A stretch of 64,000 nucleotides of DNA from Bog-473 sp963777485 (lineage in GTDB: Bacteria > Actinomycetota > Acidimicrobiia > Acidimicrobiales > RAAP-2): NCBI GenBank assembly GCA_963777485.1, contig CAVZQP010000004.1, positions 124,001-188,000 on the forward strand. Direction: 5' to 3'. The notes beneath the pieces are model-generated. The model saw only the letters and a program-made list of their open reading frames with translations, was not told the DNA's origin and did no database searches. Numbering within the stretch: position 1 is the first letter of the stretch; each line of letters starts with the position of its first letter. Shown in pieces: positions 7,782 through 16,395 of this stretch. The position numbers were made by a program, and so were the translations under genes.

Positions 7782-9320
7782 ATGAGGAGGTCGCACACCA
7801 GGTCGGCATTGACCGTGGTGACCATCGTGGTGATCACGGCGGTGGCAGCCGGGTGTTCGAACGGTCCGGCCGGTCATCGGACGGCCGGGGCGAGCCGCCA
7901 TCCCCGCCATTCGACCACGACCACGACCACCACGACGTTGACTGTGACCGAGCCGGCGATCACCCCGATCGACTGGACCCCCTGTAACGGAGACCTCCAA
8001 TGCGGCAACCTGGTCGTGCCGCTCGACTACGCCGACCCGAACAACGGCCAGACGATCTCCATCGCGCTCGCCCGCCACCTAGCGAACGTACCGGCGGGTC
8101 GCATCGGTTCGCTCGTGATCGACCCGGGTGGGCCGGGCGTGTCCGGCGTCGACGACATGGCCAACGAGCTGGGCTCGCTCACCCCGGGCTTGCTCGACGA
8201 CTTCGACGTCGTCATGTTCGACCCTCGCGGCGTCGACCGCAGCGACCCCGTCACCTGCGGCGAGACCCCGGGTGCCCCACCGGCCTCCCTCCCCGACCCG
8301 GTGCCGACGACGTCCGGCGCGGAGGCGACCACGATTGCGGGCTACCGGCAGTACGCCGCCGGCTGCGAAAAGGCGAGCGGCACGGTGCTGGCCCATATCG
8401 GGTCGGTCGACGCCGCGCGCGACATGGAGCGGCTGCGGATCGCACTCGGCGACAGCGGTCTGAGCTACATGGGCCAGTCGTACGGCTCGCTGCTCGGCCT
8501 CACGTACGCCTCCCTGTTCCCGACCCACGTGCGCGCCATGGTCCTCGACAGCGTCATCGACCCGGCCTTGAGCTTCAATCAGATCACCCAGGGTCAGGCC
8601 AACGGCTTCGAGGCGTCACTGCAGTCCTTCTTCTCGTGGTGCGCCGGCACGAACGCCTGTCTGTGGCGCACGGGAGCAGATCCGACGAGCTCGTTGCTCG
8701 CCCTCATCGCCTCGAGTGCGGCGGCCCCGGTCGAGGCCGGCAACGGCCGCACCGCCGGCGCGGGCGAGCTGTACGACGCGCTGTTGGGCGGGCTGTACGC
8801 GCGGGCGGACTGGCCCGAACTCGGCGCTGCGCTGGCGGCCGACGCCGGCGGCAACGGCGCCCAGATCGTCTCGATGTCGGACATCTACAACAAGAACGGA
8901 TCGTCCAACGGCGGCGACGCCGCGGTCGCGATCGACTGCCTCGACCACCCCGTGTCGCACGACCTCGGGTCCTACGGCTCTCTGGCTGATCTGTTCAAGG
9001 GCTCGGCACCCGTGTTCGGTCCCCTGCTCGCCTGGGGCGAGGCCTCGTGCGCGGTGTGGCCCGCGCCGTCGACCCGCCCGGTCGGTCCGGTCGCCGCGGC
9101 CGGCGCGCCGCCCATCCTCGTCGTCGGAACGACAGCCGACCCGGCCACGCCGTATCAGTGGGCCGTCAACGTGGCCCATGAACTCCAGCACGGCGTCCTC
9201 CTGACCCGCGACGGCGTCGACCACGTGGCGTACTTCTACAGCCCCTGCGTCAGGAACAACGTACAGGCGTACTTCGTCAGCGACGTCACGCCGCCGTCGG
9301 GCACGACCTGCTCGTCGTAG
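7782..9320 (+). CDS. Secreted alpha/beta hydrolase with TAP-like C-terminus
   Basis: A 512-residue extracytoplasmic hydrolase resembling the tripeptidyl aminopeptidase (SlpD/Tap) family of actinobacteria. The N-terminal 25 residues form a hydrophobic signal ending AVAAGC, a probable lipoprotein site at Cys25. A short Thr-rich linker follows. The catalytic triad is visible: Ser233 in GQSYGS, Asp453 in TTADPATPYQW and His481 in GVDHVAYF. Known relatives cleave short peptides or esters at the cell surface. ATG at 7782 gives the clean signal peptide, while the longer frame adds an implausible leader. It ends eight bases from the convergent rhamnosidase gene. Confidence 0.87.
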   Translation: MRRSHTRSALTVVTIVVITAVAAGCSNGPAGHRTAGASRHPRHSTTTTTTTTLTVTEPAITPIDWTPCNGDLQCGNLVVPLDYADPNNGQTISIALARHLANVPAGRIGSLVIDPGGPGVSGVDDMANELGSLTPGLLDDFDVVMFDPRGVDRSDPVTCGETPGAPPASLPDPVPTTSGAEATTIAGYRQYAAGCEKASGTVLAHIGSVDAARDMERLRIALGDSGLSYMGQSYGSLLGLTYASLFPTHVRAMVLDSVIDPALSFNQITQGQANGFEASLQSFFSWCAGTNACLWRTGADPTSSLLALIASSAAAPVEAGNGRTAGAGELYDALLGGLYARADWPELGAALAADAGGNGAQIVSMSDIYNKNGSSNGGDAAVAIDCLDHPVSHDLGSYGSLADLFKGSAPVFGPLLAWGEASCAVWPAPSTRPVGPVAAAGAPPILVVGTTADPATPYQWAVNVAHELQHGVLLTRDGVDHVAYFYSPCVRNNVQAYFVSDVTPPSGTTCSS

Positions 9321-9327
9321 CCGAGGG

Positions 9328-12126
9328 TCAGCTGCTCGTGAACCGGTAGCTCCCGCTGCCGACCTCCAACACGGCGACACCCCCAGCGAACGAGTTGACC
9401 GACACACCGGGCGCCTTGCCCGCCGCGACGCCACCCTCACGGACCTCCGACGCCGACGATGCCGGTAGGTGGACGAGCCCAGTCAGGTTCGCCGGCATCG
9501 TGAGATCGAGTGCCGTGCCCCGCCCGTTCCGCTGCCAGTCGACGGAGACCGGGCCCGCGGTCGTCGGGACGGTGCCCGACGCCCGGGGCAGCCCTCGGAC
9601 AGGAGGCGCCACCGTGATGCGCAGCGTCCCGTCGGGATTCGGCACCCCGAACGTGACGCCCAGGAGCGTCTCCTGCATGGCGACCAGCGCGGACGAGCCC
9701 CAGCCGTGCGACATCGAGTCGCCGATCAGGTCGCTCGGCGACCAGACCTCCCAGGTGAAGGTCCCACCGGCGGCGACGATGTGGGCCCACCCCGGGATGG
9801 ACGCGTCGGTCAGCGTCCGCACCACCGCATCGGGCATGCCGGCGGCCGTCAGGCCCCGCAGGAGCTCGAGCCCATGATTCGGCCCCAGATGGACTCCGAG
9901 ACCGGCGACGTAATCGCCCACGCGTGCGTTGTCGGCGGCGGGCACGACTCCGTACGCGAGGGCGAGGGCGTTCGCCTCCTGCGACGCAGAGCTGCTCTGC
10001 GCGCCGCTCGGCAGGACGCCGTCGACGTACACCCCGTCGGCGCGTCGCAGCGTCGCGTTGACGGCCGCCGCCAGCTCCGCAGCCCGGCCCTGCCAGAGCG
10101 CGGATCCCGCCGAGTCGCCGGCCACGGAAGCCAGCTGCGACACACGGTTGAACGCATTGACCGCCAGCACGTTGCTCGCCGTGTCTGCCGCAACAGTGAG
10201 ATCGTAGCCATAGACCGGATCGCCGTTGCTCTGGTCGGCGAGGCCGTACAACAGGCCGTTACCTGCCTGCCGCGCCGACCAGAGCCAGGTGGCGACCTTG
10301 CTCACCGACGGGTAGAAGAGGATCGCCGTCGACCGGTCGCCGGTCGAGGCGTAGTAGCGCCACAACCACTCGGGGTAGCGGGCGGTGAACGTGCCGAACG
10401 ACCTCGCCCCGTCGTCGTTCGGGTACACGGCGTTGACACGACCGTCCGGCCAGTACCGCTGCTGGCCGCGGAGGACGTCACGCAGGCCCTGCCAGGTGAC
10501 GTTCTGATCGCCGTAGGCGCGCATCACGCCTTCCGACTCGTTCGAGGCGTCCCAGACGAACTGACCCTTCTCCCGCGTCGGGGTGTCGATGAACTGCTCC
10601 TGGCTGCAGTAGAGGCACGAATGTGCGTTGAGCTTCCATACGAGGTCGAGGAGGCGGTTCGCAGACGAGAAGGTGGCCATCGGCATGTCCGGCATCGCCG
10701 CGTGACGCGCTATCGCCACGAGCTGGCCGGCGCCCAGGGACTGGTCGGCGTTGTCGACCTGGAGGTAGCGGAACCCGGAGTAGGTGAAGCCCTCGAAGAC
10801 CTGGGACCCCTCACCCATGATGTGCGAGAACGAAAGGTTCGTCCCCTGTGTCCCGTGCAGCGTCGACACCTGGCCGTCTGCGTCGAGCAGGTAGCCCACC
10901 CGGCCGGTGACGGTGCGGCCGGGATCGCCGCTGTCGAACTTCACCAGTGGGCGGGCCGCGTACACGGCGCCGAAGTCGGCCACCACCGCGCCGCTCGGCA
11001 GCGTGTGCATCCGGATGGGCGTCACCCGGTGTTCCTCAATCCGCGTGCGCTGCGGATACAGGGCGGTGAAGGGCGCCGTACCGGTGGGTCCGAGGACCGT
11101 CGCTTTGGCCCAGCCGGCATCGTCGAAACCGGGTGCGGACCAACCGCTGGGGTGCGCGCGGCCGTCGACCCATTCGACGAAGTCGCCCCCGTCGGAGTTG
11201 CGTTGCGGCGAAGGCAGCCACTCGGCGGGCATCTCGCGCCACGTGCCGTCCGTCCCGTACACGACGTGTCGTCCGTCGCTGTACCACAGAGACAGCTGTA
11301 ACAGCAGCCCAGGGACGGACGCAGGCCGTCCCTGCCCGCCGCCGTACCAGCGGTGAAGTACTCCGAGTGCATTCGGCCGACCGGGGCGGATGACCCGGGT
11401 GAGGTCCACGGCTCGGGTGTATTGCTCGTCGGGAAAGCAGAAGCTCGGCCATGCATCGACTTCGTCATCGTTCACGTAGAACCGATAGGTGTGCGCGGCC
11501 GAGACGTAGGCTGTGGCGCGCCGCACCACTCCTCCCGACGGCGACACCTCTGTGCGCAGGTACGTGACGCGGTCCGGCTGTGCGGACCCTCCGGCCGGTT
11601 TGAGCCACTGCGCCATCCAGTCCTCTGCCCGCAGCGCCGTCGTGAACGCCATGGGAGACGACACCGGTCCCCACCGCGGCCCGTGTTCCCGTGCCTGCAC
11701 CGTCCATGCGTAGGCGGCGTCGCCCGCGAGGGCCGGCCCGCCGTAGAGCACGAAGGCCTGCTGAGCGCTGAGCACGGTGCCGCTGTCCCAGACCGGACCC
11801 GCGTGGCCGGGGTCCGTCCGCCGCACCATGATCCGGTACGCGTTCTGCATCGCCCCGCGTCCGGTGGCACGCAAAGTCCAGGCGAACTGGCAGTCGTCCG
11901 GGTCGATCCCCACCGCGGGTGCGAGGCCGTTGACCGTCAAGGAGCCGGCGCGTAACGGGCCCGCCGCCACACCCACAACACCCGCGCGGCCAGCCTCGAG
12001 GAGCGTGCCGCCCGCCGCATCGCCGCCCGTCTCGGCGAGCGCTCCGGCCGTGACGGCCCCGGCGGACAGGGCGACGCCCGAGCCCAGGAACGTGCGCCGG
12101 CCGAAGGAAGGACGCCCGGCGCTCAT
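9328..12126 (-). CDS. Tat-exported alpha-L-rhamnosidase (GH78)
   Basis: A 932-residue glycoside hydrolase predicted to remove L-rhamnose from plant glycosides or polysaccharides outside the cell. The N-terminus has a twin-arginine signal (GRRTFLGSG, Arg10-Arg11). Fibronectin-like and beta-sandwich domains follow, then an (alpha/alpha)6 catalytic barrel starting near residue 500 with QEQFIDTPTREKGQFVWD and NESEGVMRAYGD, the region holding the acidic catalytic residues in GH78. A C-terminal beta domain ends the protein. The ATG overlaps the stop of the upstream NHL-repeat gene (ATGA), so the two are co-expressed. Confidence 0.88.
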   Translation of the reverse strand: MSAGRPSFGRRTFLGSGVALSAGAVTAGALAETGGDAAGGTLLEAGRAGVVGVAAGPLRAGSLTVNGLAPAVGIDPDDCQFAWTLRATGRGAMQNAYRIMVRRTDPGHAGPVWDSGTVLSAQQAFVLYGGPALAGDAAYAWTVQAREHGPRWGPVSSPMAFTTALRAEDWMAQWLKPAGGSAQPDRVTYLRTEVSPSGGVVRRATAYVSAAHTYRFYVNDDEVDAWPSFCFPDEQYTRAVDLTRVIRPGRPNALGVLHRWYGGGQGRPASVPGLLLQLSLWYSDGRHVVYGTDGTWREMPAEWLPSPQRNSDGGDFVEWVDGRAHPSGWSAPGFDDAGWAKATVLGPTGTAPFTALYPQRTRIEEHRVTPIRMHTLPSGAVVADFGAVYAARPLVKFDSGDPGRTVTGRVGYLLDADGQVSTLHGTQGTNLSFSHIMGEGSQVFEGFTYSGFRYLQVDNADQSLGAGQLVAIARHAAMPDMPMATFSSANRLLDLVWKLNAHSCLYCSQEQFIDTPTREKGQFVWDASNESEGVMRAYGDQNVTWQGLRDVLRGQQRYWPDGRVNAVYPNDDGARSFGTFTARYPEWLWRYYASTGDRSTAILFYPSVSKVATWLWSARQAGNGLLYGLADQSNGDPVYGYDLTVAADTASNVLAVNAFNRVSQLASVAGDSAGSALWQGRAAELAAAVNATLRRADGVYVDGVLPSGAQSSSASQEANALALAYGVVPAADNARVGDYVAGLGVHLGPNHGLELLRGLTAAGMPDAVVRTLTDASIPGWAHIVAAGGTFTWEVWSPSDLIGDSMSHGWGSSALVAMQETLLGVTFGVPNPDGTLRITVAPPVRGLPRASGTVPTTAGPVSVDWQRNGRGTALDLTMPANLTGLVHLPASSASEVREGGVAAGKAPGVSVNSFAGGVAVLEVGSGSYRFTSS

Positions 12127-13319
12127 CCGACCCGCACCACTACGCCCGTGGCCGCGTCGCTGTAGACGACCGAGCCCGACTTCGTGACGGCCACTCCCGT
12201 CGGCGTGCCCGTGTGCGTGACGACCCAGCGCGTCCCGTTGCCCGAGCCGGCTGCGGTCGACACCGGCAGCGCACCCGCCACGGTGTAGAGGTCGCCCGCC
12301 GTCATCGCCCGGCCGAACAGTGGACCCGATTGGGCGGGGACGACGCGGATGACGTGCATGAACCCGTCGCTCAGCACCAACGTGCCGGTCGGCCCCAATG
12401 CGATGTCCCGTACATCGTTCAGTTCGGCCCCGACACCAGTCGCCGAGAGGCCATCGGCGATGTACGGCCCGTAGCTCCCGGTCCCGCCGACGACGACCCC
12501 GATGTCGCCCGCCGCGACGGCGGTTCCGTAATACGTCCCGCCGCTCGCAGTGGCCAAGAGCACCGACTGGTCACCCCGGTCGGCCACGAGGAGGTCGCCG
12601 GCGAAGTCGACCGCCACGGCGACAGGGTCGTACAACTGGGCGCCGCCGATCGGGCCGCCCTGCCCGGCGCTGCCACACACGCCGGTCCCAGCGACGGTGT
12701 AAATGTGGTCGCGCGCGACCGCGTGGCCCAACACGGAACCGTTGGCTACCGGGACGACCCGCACCTTGCAGTTGGCCGTGTCGGCGATGAAGACATCGCC
12801 GCCGTGATCGACCGCGACACCAAAGGGTTCGTGCAGCTGCGCCGACGACGCCACACCCCCGTCGCCCCCGTCGCCCGCCGTACCGGTACCCGCGACGTTC
12901 GCGACGGCGCCGGAAGGCTCGATGACTTTGACGCGTTGCTCGTTCGCCTCGGCCACGTAGACATCACCGGTGTCGTCGACCGCGAGCCCCGTCGGATGCC
13001 CGAACGAGCCGGACCCGCCGCAATGCCCGCCCCCGATCGTCACGGCCCGACCCGACCGCAGCGTCACGCCATAACGACGTCCGTTGCCCCCGGCGATCAC
13101 GACGACGCGGCAGTGCCCGGTGTCAGCGACGAACACGTCGCCCGCCAAGTCGAGCGCGACGGCCTCGGGGGAATCGAGGGTGCCCGGAGCCAGAACCGTC
13201 TGCACGGCCGGCACTGCTCCGCCGGCCGACGAAACGAGCGGGGCGTCGGCGACGATCAGGAAGGCGGCCGCCAACACGACCGCGCCCCGTGCTCCTCCCC
13301 ACAGCCGCCGGCGCCGCAT
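12123..13319 (-). CDS. Secreted NHL-repeat beta-propeller protein
   Basis: About 398 residues: a signal peptide (MRRRRLWGG plus a hydrophobic stretch ending near VSSAGGA), then six NHL-type repeats each reading roughly P-x-x-[VL]-A-[VL]-D...GD-[VL]-[FYL]-[VI]-A-[DE]. Examples are SPEAVALDLAGDVFVADTG and HPTGLAVDDTGDVYVAEAN. This predicts a six-bladed propeller, which usually binds ligands or proteins. Cys residues in several blades (GHCRV, ANCKV) may pair. It is translationally coupled to the rhamnosidase gene, so a role in binding glycoside substrate or anchoring the enzyme is plausible but unproven. An alternative start is ATG at 13328. Confidence 0.82.
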   Translation of the reverse strand: MRRRRLWGGARGAVVLAAAFLIVADAPLVSSAGGAVPAVQTVLAPGTLDSPEAVALDLAGDVFVADTGHCRVVVIAGGNGRRYGVTLRSGRAVTIGGGHCGGSGSFGHPTGLAVDDTGDVYVAEANEQRVKVIEPSGAVANVAGTGTAGDGGDGGVASSAQLHEPFGVAVDHGGDVFIADTANCKVRVVPVANGSVLGHAVARDHIYTVAGTGVCGSAGQGGPIGGAQLYDPVAVAVDFAGDLLVADRGDQSVLLATASGGTYYGTAVAAGDIGVVVGGTGSYGPYIADGLSATGVGAELNDVRDIALGPTGTLVLSDGFMHVIRVVPAQSGPLFGRAMTAGDLYTVAGALPVSTAAGSGNGTRWVVTHTGTPTGVAVTKSGSVVYSDAATGVVVRVG

Positions 13320-13443
13320 CGGCCACATCTTGCCGTTCCATGGCGGTGGCTGCCCGGTCGCGCAGACCGGCGCCCGACTCACTCCTACCACCACGGGGCC
13401 TAGGGTTCCGAGAACCGCCCGCCGAGATACGAGAGGGGTTCCC

Positions 13444-14196
13444 GTGGCAGCACCCGAAGAAGCGCTCACGGCCGCCGAGGTGATCCTCACCGGCAAAGAC
13501 GGCGCGTCCATCAACGCATACGAGGTTCGCCCCGTTGGCGACGGCCCCTTCGGCGGCGTCCTCGTGATCCACCACCTCCCCGGCTGGGACCCGGGGACCA
13601 AGGAGATCACCCGGCGTTTCGCCGCGCACGGCTACAACGCGATCTGTCCGAACCTCTACGCCCGACAGGGACTCGATGTCGATCCCGACGACGCCGCGGC
13701 CGCCACCCGCGAGGCCGGAGGCGTCCCCGACAGCCAGTTCGTCGGCGACGCGACGATCGCGGTCGAGGCGCTCCGCTCGCTGCCGACCTCCAATGGCAAG
13801 GTCGGCGTCATCGGCTACTGCTCGGGCGGTCGGCACGCGTTCCTCACCGCCGTGAGCGTCCCGGTCGATGCGGCGGTCGACTGCTACGGAGCCTTCGTGA
13901 CCGGGACGGTACCCGAGGGCTTCCCGCTCAAGGTCACACCGCTCGTCGACCGCACCGGGGAACTCCGCTGCCCGCTGCTCGGACTCTTCGGCAACGACGA
14001 CCAGTTCCCCACCCCCGAACATGTCGACGAACTGGAGGCGGCGCTCAAGGACGCCGGCAAGCCCTACGAGTTCCACCGCTACGACGGCGCCGGTCATGCC
14101 TTCTTCTCGGTCGACCGCCCGGCCTACCGGCCCGAGGCTGCCGTCGACGGCTGGCAGCGCATCTTCGATTTCTTCCGCACCCACCTGGAGGCCTGA
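13444..14196 (+). CDS. Dienelactone hydrolase family protein
   Basis: A 250-residue alpha/beta hydrolase. The Cys-His-Asp triad of dienelactone hydrolases is intact: Cys126 in GYCSGGRH, Asp185/186 in GNDDQF and His218 in GAGHAFF. The classic enzyme opens dienelactone during chlorocatechol breakdown, though many homologues have other ester substrates. GTG at 13444 follows a GAGAGGGG ribosome site at a suitable distance. A longer open frame upstream overlaps the divergent NHL gene and is a shadow. The next gene starts two bases after the stop. Confidence 0.88.
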   Translation: MAAPEEALTAAEVILTGKDGASINAYEVRPVGDGPFGGVLVIHHLPGWDPGTKEITRRFAAHGYNAICPNLYARQGLDVDPDDAAAATREAGGVPDSQFVGDATIAVEALRSLPTSNGKVGVIGYCSGGRHAFLTAVSVPVDAAVDCYGAFVTGTVPEGFPLKVTPLVDRTGELRCPLLGLFGNDDQFPTPEHVDELEAALKDAGKPYEFHRYDGAGHAFFSVDRPAYRPEAAVDGWQRIFDFFRTHLEA

Positions 14197-14198
14197 CC

Positions 14199-14459
14199 AT
14201 GTGTTCCTACCTCACGGTTCCCACCGACATCGCGGGCAGCGCCAAAGGCGCGCAGGGGTGGTTCAACGTCACGTCGGCGCAGGTGTACTTCGACCATCCG
14301 TTCCACGCGCCGTTCGACCACACGCTGAACATCGACTTCGCCGACCCCGCCAAGGGTCCCGGCGCGCGTGTCGCCGTCGAGCTGAGCGCGGATTCGGCGC
14401 GCCGTCTCGTTGCCAGCATCACCGAGGCGCTCGCCGCTGCCGGGGCCGCCGCCTCTTGA
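14199..14459 (+). CDS. DUF6295-like small protein
   Basis: An 86-residue protein starting MCSYLTVPTDIAGSAKGAQGW with a conserved-looking core VYFDHPFHAPFDHTLNIDF and a helical C-terminus. From memory it matches the actinobacterial DUF6295 family, which has no known function; several His residues in the core (HPFHAPFDH) could bind a metal. It sits two bases after the dienelactone hydrolase gene and overlaps the following kinase-like gene (TTGA), so it is the middle gene of a three-gene operon. Confidence 0.75.
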   Translation: MCSYLTVPTDIAGSAKGAQGWFNVTSAQVYFDHPFHAPFDHTLNIDFADPAKGPGARVAVELSADSARRLVASITEALAAAGAAAS

Positions 14460-15403
14460 CGTCACCGACCGGTCCGGTGGCCGGCGTCCACCTGCCCTGG
14501 GCGGACGTGCCCGCCGCGGTCAAGGCCTGGGCCGCCGCGCTCGGTGGCGGCGAGCCGACCGCTGTCCGCGATCTGCACGGCGGGTTCTCGCCGGGCGCGG
14601 CGGCCTGGCTCGAGTGTCCGCAGGGTGCGGTGTTCGTGAAGGCGGTCGGCGAGGAATTGAACCCCCAGTCGCCCGCGCTCCACCGACGTGAGGCCGTCGT
14701 CTCGGGTGCGCTCCCGCCGCTGCCCGCCTTTCCGGTCCTCTTGGACGTCTACGACGAAGGCGGATGGGTGGCGCTCGCCTTCGACGCGATCGAGGGAAGG
14801 GTGCCGCGGCATCCATGGGATCGGGTCGAACTCGACAGCGTGGTGAAAGCGCTGGAAGAGGTCCACCACGCGCTCACCCCGAGTCCGGCCGCGTATCTCG
14901 AACCGGCGCGCCTCGTCTTCCAAGAGCTCTTCGGCGGCTGGGCCGAGCTTGCGTCTGCGAAGGACACATCGCGGCTCGACCCGTGGTGCGTCAAGAATCT
15001 CTCCCACCTGGCGGAGCTCGAAGCGCGTTGGCCCGAAGCGATCGACGGGCAGACGTTGGTCCACGGAGACATCCGCTCGGACAACATCCTCATCAGTCAG
15101 ACCGGCCCCGTGTTCGTCGACTGGCCGCACGCCGCCGTCGGCACCCCGGTGTTCGACCTCGTCGCGTGGGCGCCCTCGGTGGTGCTCGAAGGTGGGCCCC
15201 AACCCGAAGAGCTCCTGGCCGCTCACGGACCGTCGCGATCTGCCGACCCCGACATCGTGTCGGTGCTCCTCGCTGCAGTCAGCGGGTTCTTCGTGGCGCA
15301 CTCGCTGCGGCCGCCACCACCGGGCCTTCCCACCCTGCGCCCCTTTCAAGCGACGCAGGGCGAGGTGGCGCTGGCCTGGCTGCGCCGCCGCACCGCATGG
15401 TGA
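14456..15403 (+). CDS. Aminoglycoside phosphotransferase-family kinase
   Basis: A roughly 315-residue small-molecule kinase of the APH/choline-kinase fold. The Brenner motif is LVHGDIRSDNILI (about residue 202) and the metal-binding Asp sits in VFVDWPHAAVGTPVFDLV. The N-lobe Lys is probably in AVFVKAVGEE. These proteins phosphorylate antibiotics, sugars or amino alcohols; neither neighbour decides the substrate, and a resistance role should not be assumed. The start is either TTG at 14456, overlapping the upstream stop, or GTG at 14477. Confidence 0.8.
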   Translation: MTSPTGPVAGVHLPWADVPAAVKAWAAALGGGEPTAVRDLHGGFSPGAAAWLECPQGAVFVKAVGEELNPQSPALHRREAVVSGALPPLPAFPVLLDVYDEGGWVALAFDAIEGRVPRHPWDRVELDSVVKALEEVHHALTPSPAAYLEPARLVFQELFGGWAELASAKDTSRLDPWCVKNLSHLAELEARWPEAIDGQTLVHGDIRSDNILISQTGPVFVDWPHAAVGTPVFDLVAWAPSVVLEGGPQPEELLAAHGPSRSADPDIVSVLLAAVSGFFVAHSLRPPPPGLPTLRPFQATQGEVALAWLRRRTAW

Positions 15404-15432
15404 CGACCTGCACCACGGTGGGAGTTCACCGA

Positions 15433-15438
15433 TAGCTT
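15433..15438 (+). promoter_or_regulatory. -10-like box close to a start codon
   Basis: TAGCTT lies 6 bases before the ATG at 15445. The GGAG between them could instead be a short ribosome site, so this is only a possible leaderless promoter. Confidence 0.25.
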
Positions 15439-15444
15439 GCGGAG

Positions 15445-16380
15445 ATGCGTTTCGGACTCCAGATCCCCAATTTCACCGTCGGCGCGCCAGGCGCCCTCTT
15501 CGACGAGGTCCTCGACCGGGCCAATGCGGCTGAAGCGGCGGGTTACGACTCGGTGTGGGTGATGGACCACTTCTATCAATTGCCGCCGATGGGCGGCCCC
15601 TCCCAGCCGATGCTCGACGCGTACACCCTTCTCGGTGCAATCGCGGCGCGCACCTCCCGGGTCAGGCTGGGGGCGCTGGTGACCGGCGTGACCTACCGGA
15701 ACCCCGCACACCTGGCGAAGATCGTCACGACACTCGACGTCATCAGCCGGGGTCGCGCCATCTTGGGCATCGGCGCGGCCTGGTACGACGTCGAGCACGA
15801 CGGGCTGGGATTCGACTTTCCGTCCGCCGGTGAACGCCTCGACCGGCTGGAGGAGGCCCTGCAGATCTGCCGCGGCATGTTCGCCGGCACCACCCCGACG
15901 TTCGAGGGGACCTACTACCGCACGCACGAGGCCCACAACGTCCCGCCTCCCGTGCAGCCGGGCGGGCCACCCATTCTCGTTGGCGGGGGCGGTGAGAAGA
16001 GGACCCTCCGTCTGGTCGCCAACTACGCCGACATGTGCAACCTGTTCGGCGACGCCGCCACGATCGCCCACAAGGTCGGCGTACTGCACGCCCACTGCGA
16101 CGCAGTAGGTCGCAACCCGTCCGAGGTCACGGTCAGCCGACTCGCCACGCTGGTGCTCACCGAGAACGAAGCGGAGACGGCGGCCACCAACGACTTCTTG
16201 CGCCAGGTGACCGGTGAGGAACCATCGGGTTCGAACGTCGGCACGGCGGACGAGCTCGTCGGTCAGGTCGAGGAGCTCGCCGCCGCCGGCGTCGACTACT
16301 TCATCTTCAACATGCCCACGGGCACCGCTGAAACGGTGCGCCGGGTGGGCGATGCAGTGGTGGCACGCTTCGCCGACTAG
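15445..16380 (+). CDS. LLM-class F420-dependent oxidoreductase
   Basis: A 311-residue luciferase-like TIM-barrel enzyme. Landmarks are MRFGLQIPNFTVG at the N-terminus, YDSVWVMDHFYQLP, GRAILGIGAAWYDVEH, and the cofactor-region ILVGGGGEKRTLRLVANYADMCN. It is closely similar in layout to the enzyme at 34317-35186 (both have GGGGE-[KR]-TLRLVA-[NQ]-YAD), so the two are paralogues. It probably uses F420H2 or F420 with a small organic substrate. It stands alone and ends 15 bases from a convergent gene. Confidence 0.88.
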   Translation: MRFGLQIPNFTVGAPGALFDEVLDRANAAEAAGYDSVWVMDHFYQLPPMGGPSQPMLDAYTLLGAIAARTSRVRLGALVTGVTYRNPAHLAKIVTTLDVISRGRAILGIGAAWYDVEHDGLGFDFPSAGERLDRLEEALQICRGMFAGTTPTFEGTYYRTHEAHNVPPPVQPGGPPILVGGGGEKRTLRLVANYADMCNLFGDAATIAHKVGVLHAHCDAVGRNPSEVTVSRLATLVLTENEAETAATNDFLRQVTGEEPSGSNVGTADELVGQVEELAAAGVDYFIFNMPTGTAETVRRVGDAVVARFAD

Positions 16381-16395
16381 GAACCAGGCGCGGCC

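Noticed and set aside
9469..11301. 610-codon open frame on the plus strand
   Set aside because: It lies antisense to the GH78 rhamnosidase gene and has no recognisable domain.
14456..15403. Antibiotic resistance gene
   Set aside because: Only the general APH fold is visible; such kinases have many substrates, and context gives no support for resistance.
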